Source: Stomoxys calcitrans (Eukaryota > Arthropoda > Insecta > Diptera > Muscidae). From it: a stretch of 64,000 nt of DNA. The notes under the pieces are model-generated. The model was not told where the DNA came from. It saw nothing but the letters and a program-made list of their open reading frames with translations, and ran no database searches. Both the position numbers and the translations under genes were made by a program. Every line of letters begins with the position of its first letter. Within the stretch, counting starts at the first letter, position 1. Location: positions 70,231,227 through 70,295,226 of the forward strand of contig NC_081556.1 in the NCBI RefSeq assembly GCF_963082655.1, in the 5' to 3' direction. Of this stretch, positions 1 through 12,135 are shown one piece after another.

Positions 1-877
1 ACCGATCTTGGGTCTTGACTTCTTGAGCCTCTAGAGGGCGCAATTCTAATCCGAATGGAATGGAATTTCGCACGACGTGTTTTGTTATGATACCCAACAA
101 CTGTGCGAAGTATGGTTTAAATCGGTCCATAACCTGATATAGCTACCATATAAACCGATCTTGGGTCTTGACTTCTTGAGCCTCTAGAGGGCATAATTCT
201 TATCCGATTTGAATGAATTTTTGCACGAAGTATTTCGTAATGATATCCAACAACAGTGCCAAGTATGGTTGAAATCGGTCCATAACCTGATATAGCTGTC
301 ATATAAACAGATCTGGCGATTTGACTTCTTGAGCTTTTAGAGGGCGCAATTCCTGTCCGATTTGGCTGAAATTTTGCATCACGTATTTTATTTTTACTTT
401 CAACAACTGTGTCAAATAAGGTTCAAATCGGTTCATAACCTGATATAGCTGCCATATAAACCGATCTGGGATCTTGACTTCTTGACCCCTAGAGGTCGCA
501 ATTATTATCCGATATGCCTGAAATTTTGTACGACGGGTCCTCTCATGACCATCAACAAACGTGTTTATTATGGTCTGAATCGGTCTATAGCCCGATACAG
601 ATCCCATATAAATCGTTCTCTCTATTTTACTTCGTGAGCCCCAATGGGCGCAATTCTTATACGAATTGGCTGAAATTTTACACAGGTCTCCAACATGTAA
701 TTTAATTGTGGTCCGAACCGGACCATATCTTGATATCGTTTTAATAGCAGAGCAACTCTTTTCTTATATCCTTTTTTGCCTAAGAAGAGATGCCGGGAAA
801 AGAACTCCACAAATGCGATCCATGATGGAGGGTATATAAGATTCGGCCCGGCCGCATTTAGCACGCTTTTACTTGTT
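1..877 (-). repeat. Cassette A copy 1 (runs off window start)
   Basis: Family A cassette, head at 877. The head shows the ACTTGTT / cgcttttacttg end, a damaged GGCCCGGCCG palindrome and atgatggagggtatataag. It is followed leftwards by about five tandem monomers of roughly 153 bp, each with gatatagctgccatataaaccgat. The tail lies outside the window. Bases 1-110 match 33,724-33,832 almost exactly, so this is a close relative of the copy at 33,269-34,294. It is non-coding; the ORFs across it are by-products of the monomer. Confidence 0.85.
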
Positions 878-1173
878 TTTTTTTTTTATGTGTTGCAAAT
901 TTAAATTTCCAAGCCTTATACGGCATCTTAGCCACTCTAGTGTGTGGCAAGTATTTTAGCAAAAATATTCATGTTTGATGTAACTTTTATCCATTCCTGA
1001 AATAGAGACGGGAAGCTTATGCCCCCTGTCACGTATGTATGCATGTTTGACATACCAGCATCTATATCAACACAGGTTTGTAATATTTTTAAATTATAAA
1101 TTGCGGTTTCCTTCGCTTTTATCTCCTGGTGTTTGCTGTTGTATTCGGTGTTTTATTCAATGGATCATTAGGT
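878..1173. other. No recognisable feature
   Basis: AT-rich sequence with a T-run at the cassette head junction. I see no gene, repeat or RNA here. Confidence 0.5.
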
Positions 1174-2609
1174 ATTTTTATCCTACACCACTACTGTGGT
1201 ACAGGATTTTATAACTTAGTGCATTTGTTTGTAACACCCAAAAGGAAGAGAGATAGACTCATTGATAATTATAACGATCGACTAAGATTCACTTTCTGAT
1301 TCGATTTAGCCATGACCGTCTGTCCATGTTAAATTGTCTATAAACTACAGGTTCCAATTTTCATCCGATCGGTTCAGATTTAGATGTAGCTTCCATATAT
1401 TAGTTCATCCGATTTCCAGTATACAGCAATAAAATAGTAATTTTTTGACCGAATCTCTTGGAATTTGGTAGGAAGGATTTTCGTCTGATGCTCAATATTA
1501 CCGTTGTATTTCATAAAAATCTGTTCAGATTTGGATATAGCTACCATATATATGTTCGTCCGATTTGGTGTAATACAGCAATAAAATTGTCATTTGTTAA
1601 CCGATTTTCTCGAAATTTGGCAGGAAAGATTTTCTTTTAACTCTTGACGTCACTGGTGAATCTCATAGAAATGGGTTCATAATTGGATATAGCTGCCATA
1701 TATATGTTCGTCCGATTTACAGTAATACTGCAATAAAATGGTCATTTGTTAACCTATTCTCTCGAAGTTTGGCAGGAAGGATTTTCTTATGACTCTCGAC
1801 GTTTCTACATAGAAATCAGTAATACTGCACTAAATTGGTCATTTGTTAACCGATTCTCTCGAAATTTGGAAAGAAGGTTTTTCTTATGACTCTCGATATT
1901 ACTGGTTAATTTCATAGAAATCGGTTCAGATTTAGATTTTCACTCCCAGACCCACTGCAAGCACATTTATTGTCCAATCTTCCCAAAGTTTTGTACAACG
2001 CTTTCCTCGACGACTTCCACAATATCCATAAAGTTTGGTCGAAATCGGTTCCGATGTAGATATAGCTCCCATGTATATGTTCGTCCGATTTTAAGAAATA
2101 TTGCAATAAAGTGCTAATTTTTTAACCGATTCTTTCGATATTTGGCAAAAAGAAATTTCTTATGACTCTTAATATTACCGGTGAATTTCACATAAATTAT
2201 ATCAGGTTTAGATATAGCTGTCATTTATGTATATCGCCCGATTTTCTTTTCTAAAGCCACTGCAAGCGCATTTATTGACCAATCTTGGCAAATTTGTGCA
2301 CAACTCTTTACTCGATAACTACCACAATATCTAAGAAGTTTGGTCAAAATAGATTTAGATATAGCCTCCATATATATGTTCGTCAGATTTTGGGTAATTT
2401 GTTGTCACTTGTCAACCGTAGTTATTACATTTTGACCATATTTGCTTTGCTTGAAATTTGATACAGGAATTTTAATAACCCATCTGAATACATCCGCCGA
2501 GGTTCATCAATATTCGTTCAGAATTAGATATGGCCCCCTTTTTGATTTATTGGGTAGGTATAGGGTATTATTAAGTCGGCATCGCCTGACTTTTGCCTTT
2601 CGTTACTGG
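1174..2609 (-). repeat. Cassette C (third family)
   Basis: The order is the same as in family A but the sequence is different. At the left (tail) are tatcctacaccactactgtg and ttgtttgtaacaccc, then the core tcgatttagccatgaccgtctgtcc (1300-1325). About seven monomers of roughly 152 bp follow (units start near 1371, 1523 and 1674). At the right is the head, with gggtattattaagtcggcatcgcctgactttt, which contains the imperfect hairpin AAGTCGG/CCTGACTT, and then ctttcgttactgg. It is degenerate and non-coding. Confidence 0.65.
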
Positions 2610-2933
2610 TTTTCTTCTAATTCCAATTTTTTTTTTTTCAAATTTCTAATTCGGTTGCGGTCAAACTTGGATTCAACGTACAAAAGGTGTAGAATCCCAA
2701 ACCATGTATAATTATAAATATTGTATGTCGTTTGCTAGCAACTTCAACACATTGTATTAATCAAATATTAAATGTTTACCTTTGTCATTAAAAAAAATAA
2801 ATTTATTGTAAGTACAAATCCACAAATGCAATATTTGTTTTTATACCATTTGACACTTTTTGTGGAAGGAAATGAAATCTTAAACATTATATTTTAAAAC
2901 AAAGAAAATGTAATAGTGGCAATATATTTTTCA
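2610..2933. other. AT-rich spacer
   Basis: Poly-T and AT-rich DNA. No gene or repeat is recognised. Confidence 0.45.
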
Positions 2934-3066
2934 TTATACCCATGGTCATAATATAGAGGTTATACTTTACAATTCTATGCATTCCGTTTGTAAGACCACG
3001 AAATATGGAACTGCGAAATATTAAAATTGAGAATCGACTTTTCGTGATTCAAGGACGGAAACGTTC
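2934..3066 (-). repeat. Degenerate cassette tail
   Basis: The sequence ttatacccatggtcataatatagaggttatactttacaattc... resembles the cassette tail read on the + strand (ttataccctccaccatagg, gtatacta, cattccgtttgtaa). It is strongly diverged and truncated. Confidence 0.4.
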
Positions 3067-3735
3067 TAAATAAGTTCAGCCGGATAGAATCTTACATACC
3101 CATGGAGGGTATGCATTTGACAAGTTCTTTGAATGACTTTTACAAATGTATAAAACATACGACTACAAATGCAGATGGACCATACTTGCCATGTTAGAAG
3201 TCATAAAAAGATACCACGTTTAAAATTTCAGCCTAATAATTGCGTTCCCCAGATACTCAAGAAGACAAATCGGGCAATAAGTTTATGTGAAAGCTTCACC
3301 AGGATAGAAACCTATTTGGAACATACATGGCACGGCTGTTGGAAGCCGGAGCAAAACTTTACGTGCAAAGTTTCCCCCAAATCGGGTGGTAATTGGGCTT
3401 TCTAGAATCTCAAGAAGTCAAATCTAAAGACTTCTTTATACGGCAGCTATATCAGGTTATGAACCGATTTCAACCATACTTAGCCCAGCTGTTGGAAGTT
3501 AAAACAAAACATTTTGCGAAAATTTTCAGCCAAATTAGAATACAATTGCGCCCTTTAGTGGCCCAAAAACTCAAATCTAGCGATCAGTTTATATGACAGC
3601 TATATCAGCTTACGAACCGAATTAAACCATTCATTCTAGGCATTGTTATTGGAAGTCAAAACAGAACACTACATGCTAAATTTCAGCCAAATCGTATAAG
3701 AATTGCATCCACTAGAGTCTTAAAATTCAAAATCC
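3067..3735 (+). repeat. Cassette A, + orientation, tail missing
   Basis: The head is recognisable at 3068-3112 (aagttcagccggatagaatcttacatacccatgg, a decayed palindrome plus TACCC motif). About three 153-bp monomers follow (atatggcagctatatcaggttatgaaccgattt near 3440). It is cut off at the compound SINE near 3736. Confidence 0.7.
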
Positions 3736-3736
3736 G

Positions 3737-4006
3737 CCATATTGCACATTTACTGCACTGCGACACCTCATTGGGGAAAGGTTTTTACATGGACCTAACA
3801 AATGTTGATGCTTTGGGAGAAGATTACCACCGCTGAATATTTTTTTCCGATGTTCTCGCCAGGATTTGATTTGTTTAGCGCCATAGACGGACAGGCTAAC
3901 CTCTGCGCTACTCCGAACGGCGTTCCGCAGAGCGACCCATCTTTGGGGAGAAGTTTTTACATGACATAATACCTCACAATTGTGGCCAGCATTAGGTGGG
4001 GATAAT
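3737..4006 (-). mobile_element. tRNA-type SINE fragments (two, minus)
   Basis: Two partial copies of the SINE seen intact at 26,614-26,908. Each has the body gcgacacctc-tttggggagaagttttacatg and attaggtggggataatcaccgctgaaa. One ends at 3915 with a decayed tRNA head (tctcgccaggatttgat); the second starts at about 3916. No target-site duplication was recognised. Confidence 0.6.
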
Positions 4007-4145
4007 CACCGCTGAAAAACTTGTCTGCTGTTCACGCCAGGATTCGAACCCATGCGTTCAGCGTCTTAGTCGAACATGGTACGAAGACGCTGAAATCATG
4101 GATTCAAATCCTGGCGTGTACAGCACAAAAAATTGTCAGCGGTGG
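4007..4145. repeat. Inverted pair of SINE tRNA-like heads
   Basis: Left arm 4007-4067 (caccgctgaaaaactt...ggattcgaacccatgcgtt) and right arm 4084-4144 (aagacgctga...ggattcaaatcctggcgtg...gtcagcggtg) are reverse complements with scattered mismatches, around a spacer of about 16 bp. Both carry the box B motif (GGATTCGAAC/GGATTCAAATCC). The transcript could fold into one long hairpin. Confidence 0.7.
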
Positions 4146-4149
4146 TTAT

Positions 4150-4663
4150 CCCGCTCTAGAGGACGCAATTCTTTTCCGATTTGGCTAAAATTTTATATGA
4201 GGTATTTTGTGTTCACTTTCAGCAACCGTGCCAAGTATGGTCCAAATTGATTTATAACCTAATTCTCGTATAGCTGCCATATAACCAATCTCCCTATTTG
4301 ACTTCTTGAGCCTCTAGAGAATGCAACTCTTATTCCATTAGGCTAAAATTGTACACGTGGTGTTTTGTTTTCAATTCCAACACTAATGGTAAGTATGGTC
4401 TAAATCGGTCCTTACCCTCACATACCTGACATAAAAGCCGATCTACAGATTTGACTTCTTGAGCCTCTAGATGTTTCAATTACCGCAAGATTTGACTGAA
4501 GTTTTGCACTAATATTTATATAGGTCCTCCTCCTCCTCCGCCCATATTCATTATTCTTTGTTTGCCTAAAAAAAGATACTGCGAATAGAACACAACAGAT
4601 GCGATCCATGGTGGAGGGTATATAAGATTCAGCCCGGCCGAACTTGGCACGCTTTTACTTGTT
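4150..4663 (-). repeat. Cassette A, tail truncated
   Basis: Head at 4663 with acttgtt, aacttggcacgc, agcccggccgaa and catggtggagggtatataag. About three monomers lie to the left. The left edge abuts the SINE pair. Confidence 0.8.
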
Positions 4664-4674
4664 TATCTTTTAAT

Positions 4675-4822
4675 AGTCATGACAAATTCGGTCTATATAA
4701 ATCCATAACTTAAAGTATTTCCTATACATTTGGAAGATGAGTCAAATAAGGTATCAAATGCGAACCATGGTGGAGGGTATATAAGATTCGGGCCGACCGA
4801 ACTCAACGCGTTGCTGTTTGTG
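4675..4822 (-). repeat. Cassette A head fragment
   Basis: A short piece with ccatggtggagggtatataagattcgggccgaccgaactcaacgcgtt: head motif plus a decayed palindrome. The body is nearly absent. Confidence 0.6.
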
Positions 4823-5133
4823 TTTTAATAATAATAATTGGGCTCTTCTCAAAATCTAAAAATCGTATTGAAAAATTTGTGAACGCTTTGAACCGACATA
4901 GTAGGACGATGATGGCCATATCGACTAAGAATGTTAAGCGATCAAGAATAAATATATAGTAGAGTGTACAAAAGGATTCTTTAAACTGTTGTTTTTCTTC
5001 TTTTGGTACCAATACACACAATACAAAATATTATGGCGTTTCGGTGCCGACATGACATAAGCTGAGCCAACTTACATTGGTTTCAACCCAAAAAAACTGT
5101 TTTCAATATATAGCAACGTAGTTTATTCTTTTA
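4823..5133. other. No recognisable feature
   Basis: AT-rich DNA without recognised repeats. The 72-codon frame on the minus strand has no recognisable domain. Confidence 0.4.
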
Positions 5134-5749
5134 TTATACCCACCACCATAGGATGGGGGTATACTAATCTAGTCATTCCGATTGTAACACCTCGAAAAAT
5201 TGATCTAGGACCCAATAAAGTATATATATTTTTGAACGTCTCGACGTTCTGAGTCGAACTAGCCAACGCGTAAAGCTAGCCGCATGAATTTTTGCATAGA
5301 TACTTTATATCGATGTAGCTTGTTGGGGATTGCAAATGGGCCATCTCGGTTTAGATTTGGATATAGCACCCATATAAACCGATCTCCCGATTTGACTTCT
5401 TGAACCGCTGGAAGCCGTAATATTTATCCGATTAGGCTGAAATTGCCCATAGCGTTTTGCTATGATTTTCAACAAGTGTTTTAAGTACGGATCGAATCGG
5501 TCTATAACCTCATATAGCTCGCATATAAACCAATCTCCCAAATTGTTTTCTTGAGCCCCTGGAAGCAGCAATTTTTGTCCAAATTTGGCAGAAATTTTAC
5601 ACATAGTGTTCTGTTATGACTCTCAAGAACTGTGCCAAGTACGGTTCAAAACGGTCTAAAACCACATATAGCTCCTATATTTTAGCAGGATCCATGGTGG
5701 TGGGCTCCCAAGATTCAGCCCGAGCGATCTTATCACGCTATTACTTGTT
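5134..5749 (-). repeat. Cassette A' (subfamily with CCCACCACC ends)
   Basis: Tail at the left reads ttatacccaccaccatagg. Head at the right reads ccatggtggtgggctcccaagattcagcccg then ttacttgtt. Both ends carry GGTGGTGGG in place of the family A GGTGGAGGG, so they remain complementary. The (GTCY)n tract is deleted (agtcgaactagccaacgcgtaaagctagc). Two monomers remain. Confidence 0.75.
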
Positions 5750-5840
5750 AATTCTCTCGATATTTGTTGTATTTCAAGTGTTAAAATTTCCTGCATGTAA
5801 GTATTGTTTGCCAAATGACTCGACATGTTTGCTATTTTTT

Positions 5841-6570
5841 TTATACCCTCCACCATAGGATGGGGTATACTAATGTCGTCATTCTGTATGTAACTCCTCG
5901 AAATAATCGTCTAAGACACCATAAAGTATATATATTCTTGATAGCCAAGGCACTTTAAGTCGAACTAGCCATATCCGTCCGACCGTCTGTCTGTCGAAAA
6001 CACGCTAACTTTTGAAGGAGTAAAGCTAGCCGCATGAAATTGTGCACAAATACATCCTATAAGTGTAGGTCAGTTGGGATTGTAAATGGGACAAATCGGT
6101 CCATGTTTTGATATACCTGTCATATAAACCGATATGGGAACTTGACTTCTTGAGGCTCTAAAAGACTCAAGTATCATCCGATTTGGCTGAAATTTTGTAC
6201 AACGGCTTCTCTTATGACCTTTAACGTAAGTATCGAATATGGCATTATTCAGTTTATAGCCTAATACAGCTCCCCTATAAACCGATCTCCTATTCTATTC
6301 TATTCTATTTTACTTCTACAGCCCCTAAAGTGCGCAATTCTTACTAGATTTGGCTGAAATTTTACACAATGACTTCTACTATGGTCTCCAATATTCAGTT
6401 CAATTATGGTCCGAATGAACCATTACTTGATATTCTTTCAATAACATAGCAATTCTTTTCTTTTATCCTTTGTTTGCCTAAAAAGAGATACCGTGGCAAG
6501 AGCTCGACAAATGCGATCCACGGTGGAGTGTATATAAGATTCGGCCGAACTAAGCACGCTTTTACTTGTT
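5841..6570 (-). repeat. Cassette A
   Basis: Tail ttataccctccaccatagg at 5841, core and (GTCY)n near 5950-5990, two to three monomers, head at 6570 (ggtggagtgtatataagattcggccgaactaagcacgcttttacttgtt). Within the last monomer is a short (TTCTA)n run (6297-6310). Confidence 0.85.
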
Positions 6571-6662
6571 AAACGTTTATATCTCTGTAATTGTATATCA
6601 CATTGTATGTCGGCATGATTTGGCACGAGATTTGTGTAACTTTATAACAAATGGTCATATTT

Positions 6663-7670
6663 TTATACCCTCCACCATAGGATGGGGGTATACTTAAATC
6701 GTTATTCTGTTTGTAACACCTCGATGTATGCGTCTAAGACCCCACTAAATATATATGTATATTCTTGATCGTCCGTGCGTCTGTCCGTCAGTCTGTCTTT
6801 CGAAAGCACGCTAACTTTCGAAGGAGTAAAGCTAGCCGCTTGAAATTTTGCACAAATACTTTTTTTTAGCCTAGGTCAGTTGGGATTGTAAATGGGCCAA
6901 TTCGGTCCATATTTTGATATAGTTGCCATATAAACCGATCTTGGGTTTTGACTTTTTGAGCGTTTAGAGGACGCAATTCTCATCCGATTTGAGTGAAATT
7001 TTGGACGTAGTGTTTTGGTATCACTACCAACAAATGTATTCAGTATGTTTGAAATCGGTCCATAACCTGATATAGCTGCCATATAAACCGATCTGAAATC
7101 TTGACTTCTTCAGCTTTTAGGTGGCGCAAGTTTTATCTGATTTGGTTGTAATTTTCCACATGGTGTATGGGTATAATTTCCAACAACTGTGCTAATTATG
7201 GCGCAAATCGGTTCATAACTTTATAAAGCTGCCATATAAACCGATCTTGGGTCTTGACTTCTTCAGCTTTTAAGGGGCGCAATTCTTATCCGATTTGGCA
7301 GAAATTTTATACAACGGTTTCTCCTATGACCTTCAACATACGTGTCCAATATGGTCCGAATCGATCTATAGCTTGATACAGCTCCCATATAAACGGATCT
7401 CCCGATTTTGCTTCTTGAGCCCTACAAGGCGCAATTCTTATCGGAATGAATTGAAATATTACACAATGATTTCTACAATGTTCAGCATTCAATTCATTAA
7501 TGGTTCAAATCGGACTATAGCTTGATATAGCTCCAATATCATAACAGTTCTTATTCATTATTCTTTGTTTGCCCAAAAAGAGATACCGCGTAAAGAACTC
7601 GACAAATTCGATCCATGGTGGAGGGTATATAAGATTCGCCCAGGCCAAACTTAGCACGCTCTTACTTGTT
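6663..7670 (-). repeat. Cassette A, full length
   Basis: Complete copy: tail at 6663, (TA)n, core and (GTCY)n at about 6750-6800, four to five 153-bp monomers, head palindrome (cgcccaggccaaactt, decayed) and cttacttgtt at 7670. Confidence 0.88.
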
Positions 7671-7849
7671 TAGTATCATCTATGCCCGAGTAATAATATA
7701 GAAAAATCGTGTAATTAACAATTTCAATGTATTGAGGAAGTCAAATCAGGGGATGGATTATTTCACTACCACATTAGTTACACTCCATAAAGTGTTAATT
7801 AGTTGTATATGAATATTAATAAAATTTTAATACCTATGCCAAGTAGATA

Positions 7850-8079
7850 AGATAAGGTGGATATAGCTGTCATATATTTAGAACTGTCTGAAGCCGATAA
7901 CTCTTAAACAGTGAACTGTAATAGAAAACATAAAATCTGTACCGAATTCGGTCTAGCAGTCATATATACGGATACCCTATTAAGGGTCTTATAAAAGGAG
8001 TATTTTGCATGTATACATATATCCGTGGTGGCGAGTGTCCAAAGTTCGGCCCGACCATATTCAATCCGTTTCTACTTGC
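7850..8079 (-). repeat. Diverged cassette head fragment
   Basis: gatatagctgtcatatattt monomer remnants, then ccgtggtggcgagtgtccaaagttcggcccgaccatattcaatccgtttctacttgc. The head layout is kept but the sequence is far from A. It lies about 160 bp upstream of the maltase promoter. Confidence 0.6.
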
Positions 8080-8242
8080 TTTTGCACTTTTTTCCACTCG
8101 TTACTCATCTTAAAACTGCAATTGTCTATACAATTAATTAAATATTGATATATGTAACTACATAACGCATTTATAAGTTCTTGGCAAAGAAATATTCCAA
8201 CGGTAATTTACCTCAAGTGTTGAACGCAGTTGGAAAATGTGA

Positions 8243-8278
8243 TATAAACCCTTAACCGACATGAGATCTCAACCAGTT
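8243..8278 (+). promoter_or_regulatory. Predicted maltase core promoter (TATA box and initiator)
   Basis: TATAAA lies at 8243-8248 and an initiator-like CCAGTT at 8273-8278, about 30 bp apart, which is the normal TATA-to-start spacing. The start codon follows at 8296, implying a 5' UTR of about 20 nt. This fits a highly expressed, tissue-specific digestive gene. Predicted from sequence only. Confidence 0.6.
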
Positions 8279-8295
8279 ATAGTTCAAATCGATTT

Positions 8296-10122
8296 ATGGC
8301 AGTTACGAAGTTTATTATTTTTACCACCTTGATATGGTCGTCTGTTGTCTTCGCCAAGGACTGGTGGGAAAATGGAAATTTTTACCAAGTGTATCCACGC
8401 TCATTTCGAGATAGTGACGGCGATGGTATTGGCGATTTAAATGGTGTAACAGAAAAACTACAATATCTTAAGGACATCGGATTCACTGGGATTTGGCTGT
8501 CGCCAATATTCAAATCGCCTATGGTTGATTTTGGTTATGACATTTCAGATTTCTATGCCATCCACCCGGAATATGGCACATTAGATGATTTTAAGAATCT
8601 GATTAGGAGAGCCAAAGAAGTTGGTATACGTGTTATATTAGATTTTGTGCCCAATCACACAAGCGATGAATGCGAATGGTTCCAGAAGTCTGTAAACCGT
8701 ACGGAGGGCTACGAAGATTTCTATGTTTGGCATAATGGCAAAGTAGATAGCGGTGGCCAAAGACAGCCGCCCAGCAATTGGAAAAGTGCCTTTCGTTACA
8801 GTGCCTGGGAGTGGAATGAGCAAAGACAGCAGTACTATTTGCATCAATTCTCTGTCAAACAAGCCGATCTTAATTTCCGTAATCCTCTTGTGGTGGCCAA
8901 AATGAAGGAGGTCATGCGGTACTGGTTGGACATGGGAATTTCCGGTTTCCGCATTGACGCCTTACCGTTCATGTTTGAAAAAGGGCCTGATGAGACGGGA
9001 AACTTCCCTGACGAGCCAGTGATAGATGATGTCAGTTTGTGCCCAGACCCCGAAGACTGGTGCCACCTAAATCACACATATACCCAGGATCAGCCCGAAT
9101 CCATTGAAATGGTTTATCAATGGAGAGAGCTGACGGAGCAGTATAAAAAGGATAATGGAGGCGGTACGATACTCCTTCTCACAGAAGCGTACACAACATT
9201 TGACAATCTCATGTTGTATTATGGCGATGGAAATCGCAATGGGTCTATGATTCCATTTAATTTCTACTTTATGCAGAATATTGTGAGAAACTCCACAGCC
9301 GCAGAAATAAGAAGCAATATTTTGACGTGGTTGAATTCAATGCCAAAAGATGTCTTAGCTAACTGGGTTTTGGGTAATCATGACAATCCCCGTTTCTCAA
9401 CTCGACTAGGTGAAGGACGAATGGATTTATTTACCATTCTACTACAAACCCTACCAGGAAACGCCATAGCATACTATGTAAGAGACTTCGAGGAACATTT
9501 TGTGTAGGTAATACATTATATCTAACTCTATTCTACATCTCAATGGCTAGGGCGAAGAAATCGGTATGGTTAACGGTAAGATAACATGGGAGGAGACCGT
9601 CGATACTCAGGGTTGTAGCTCTAGCCCGCAGACATACGAGAGATATTCCCGCGATCCTGAACGAACTCCCTACCAATGGGATGGTTCTAATTTGGCTGGA
9701 TTCACCAATGGCGACCACACATGGTTGCCGGTTGCGGCTAACTACGTGGAGAATAATGCCTTCAGTCAATTGCGTGCCCCCCGCAGCCACTTGCAGATGT
9801 TCAAAAGGCTGATTAAACTGCGACAGGAACCCTCGATGCGAGATGGTCCACTCGAGATTAAAGCCATACTCGTCGACATTCTTATCTACTCCAGGTACGT
9901 AGTTCTTCTCGGAGATTTATTCGCATGCACAGTAATTGGAGTGCACTTTACTCACTGAGTCAACACCCCCACTTTCAGACAACTACTGCCCAACGGTGAT
10001 ATGTACATCGTGATTTTGAATCTAAGCAACAGCAGGCAAACATTTAACGTCAATGAGCACTTCAAAATTGGCAGCCAAGCTGAAGTGATTTGTTCGTCAT
10101 TGAATTCCAAATACGTCGAGGG
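8296..10122 (+). CDS. Secreted alpha-glucosidase (maltase), GH13; last exon not found
   Basis: Maltases of this family hydrolyse terminal alpha-1,4-linked glucose from maltose and sucrose in the insect gut or saliva. Exons read as 8296-9477, 9551-9894 and 9979-10122. The introns are 73 and 84 bp with GTAAGA...TAG and GTACGT...CAG borders, and the frame is kept across both. This gives about 556 residues against roughly 570-590 for fly maltases. A further donor (GTAAGT at 10123) shows that a short C-terminal exon is missing. Residues 1-20 look like a signal peptide (cleavage ...VVFA/KDWW). GH13 motifs are all present: DFVPNHTS (D116), GFRIDALP (nucleophile D221), LLTEAYT (acid/base E297) and GNHDNP (D363). 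N-glycosylation sequons occur at NHTS, NRT, NHT, NGS and NST. The start is the only Met before the signal peptide. Closest known relatives should be the Mal-A/Mal-B type genes of flies. Confidence 0.92.
9478..9550 (+). other. Maltase intron 1
   Basis: GT at 9478 and AG at 9549-9550. Removal joins ...AIAYY to GEEIGMV, the normal continuation of the fly maltase barrel. Retention would add nine codons and a stop (ending EEHFV). Confidence 0.85.
9895..9978 (+). other. Maltase intron 2
   Basis: GTACGT donor at 9895 and a pyrimidine-rich acceptor ending CAG at 9976-9978. The phase-2 junction recreates an Arg codon (AG|A) before QLLPNGDMYIVILNLS. Confidence 0.85.
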
Positions 10123-10799
10123 GTAAGTTTTGTCAGCGTACTAATTAAACCATCAGTGAGTATCTCGAAAAGGCACGTGTGTTCAATAAGCACTACCTTG
10201 CATAGGCACGTGTCCCATGGAGCGTTGGGCTTTCTGTTAATCTGAATTAAATAAGTGGGATTCCAAAATGCTTTGTCTTTTTTCAAACAACTTTTCTGCC
10301 AAAGATTCTGAGTAGTTATTTTACAATACTATTACGGCAGTGCTCAAAATTTACTTCTCAATGTGACAATAATATTTTTCGATTTTGAATGAATATTACA
10401 CGATTGGTTTTTGTTCATTCGATAATGATCCAAGCTATTAGTTGATGTCATGAAAATTTAGATGCAAATTGAAGGCAAACGGAGTTTAAGAACTTCCTTT
10501 GAAAAATCGATCAATATGAGCTAATGACAAATGTACAATCGGTCATAAGATTACGAAGATTGTGGCAATAAGATAACTTGGTGCTACTGAGCTTAACATA
10601 TTAATTGGAGGGTTCGAATAATATGGAGGTAATATTTTCTTTATTATGACCAAACTTTATTTGAATGAGAATAGTGGGGACATACTAACCCAACTAAAAT
10701 TTGATCAACGCGATATATATGAATGCGTAATATAGCGGGTATGTGGTGGTACTTGGTGTACCAAATATCTAAACCAACTAATAACCACTACACTGATTT
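10123..10799. other. Maltase intron 3 or 3' flank; no exon found
   Basis: Begins with a GTAAGT donor. I searched all frames by eye for a short C-terminal maltase exon and found none. The region is AT-rich with no recognised repeat. Confidence 0.4.
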
Positions 10800-10870
10800 T
10801 TAGCGGACGTCGTGCTCGGATTAACAGTGCGGGGAACGTGGGTTCGACTCCTACCAGAGCTCTGGTCTGT
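10800..10870 (+). mobile_element. Possible tRNA-like SINE head
   Basis: Contains a box-B-like GGTTCGACTCC (10841-10851) preceded by agcggacgtcgtgctcggattaacag. It does not fold as a convincing tRNA gene and lacks a clear A box, so a SINE-head remnant is the best reading. Confidence 0.3.
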
Positions 10871-12135
10871 ACATGCTGTGGTATCACAAAGTGCTAAAAT
10901 AGAAAAAATTCTCGCCGGTGTCGTGCAAATTCTGGATTTAAAAACACTTATGGTGATTTCGATTCTGAAAAACAATGTTACACTAATGTTGCACTTATAC
11001 GGGACAACATTTTGCGATTGTCACCCCAACCCTATCACAGTGTTATATTTTTTGGATTTTCAATCGAACATGTCCATAAGTAGTCATTTCAACCAAATAA
11101 TATGGTAAAAATCGCATCCTCGTCTTCGGATGATGAACTTGAAAGCACCTAATATGCCGTTAGCTAAATAAAACGCATTCACTTTTTCCATTTTATATAT
11201 ATATTTTTTTTTAAAATTTTGCAGCTTTTTCCAAGCGTTAGACAAATTTTGTCTTCTTATACTTCTGTTTAAACAAAATTTGCTTGAATGATAGCTGCTG
11301 ATTTTAGGTGAGACTTGGCGCGATGTAAGATATGCAACACTTTTCCACTCTCTGTATGCAACACTATTAGACAAGAACACTATTCCCGGTGGTGGGGTTA
11401 CATTTTTTTGGAAAAAGAACACAAAATTTCTTTTTCAGCGCAACACGTCGAAAAAATTCTACACTCTTTTGCACAATCGAAGTCACCGTTAGATGTAAAT
11501 CGAACGAGCAAAGTGGGCTTATACTGTTAGTTCAGTTATGTTCTGCTATTATTTATTTTTTTATTGAATACACCAACATTGTGGTAGAAATTACTATAAC
11601 ATTCGACATTTTCAATCGATTCAAAAACACTTTTTGATCCACATTTTCTTGTAATAAAGACCCTGGACTGTGGCGAAATAACCGACCTGGCGCTTTAAAA
11701 CTCAATTTTTAGCTTGTTTAAAATCGGCAAATTTTTTTCTCAAACGATCACAAACATTCCACTAATCTTAGAAATCCATTCTACATTGATTTGAATCGGT
11801 CCAGTAGAACAGCTGTTAGCTGTCAAATCCAACATATGTTTAAGATGGTGAATACTAAGCATTACCACGTGTTCTTTTGCATTATCAAACAGGTTCAAAT
11901 TTGCGTTTGTGTCAACTTAGTGAATAAAAATTTGTGGTTTGCATTGTGGCAGTGTTGGTGGCCTATTATAACGCGCTGTGGACATAACGCCAAAAATCAT
12001 TTTTGGGCTTTATGACCTAACCTGATGCGGCCATAATGCCCAATATTATTTTGGGCGTTATGAAGCCCCAATATTGTTTTGGGTGTTATGATGGCCCAAA
12101 ATAGGTCAGAACGCCCATTGGGGTTTATGACCTTC
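10871..12135. other. Unannotated AT-rich DNA with short local repeats
   Basis: No gene was recognised. At 11,960-12,125 a degenerate motif built on gggc(g/t)ttatga and gcccaa(t/a)at recurs about five times (ggcgttatgaagcccc, gggtgttatgatggccc and similar), a small imperfect tandem or palindromic tract. Confidence 0.4.

Noticed and set aside
10800..10870. tRNA gene
   Set aside because: Only a box-B-like motif is present; no cloverleaf or A box could be made by eye. Kept as a weak SINE remnant.
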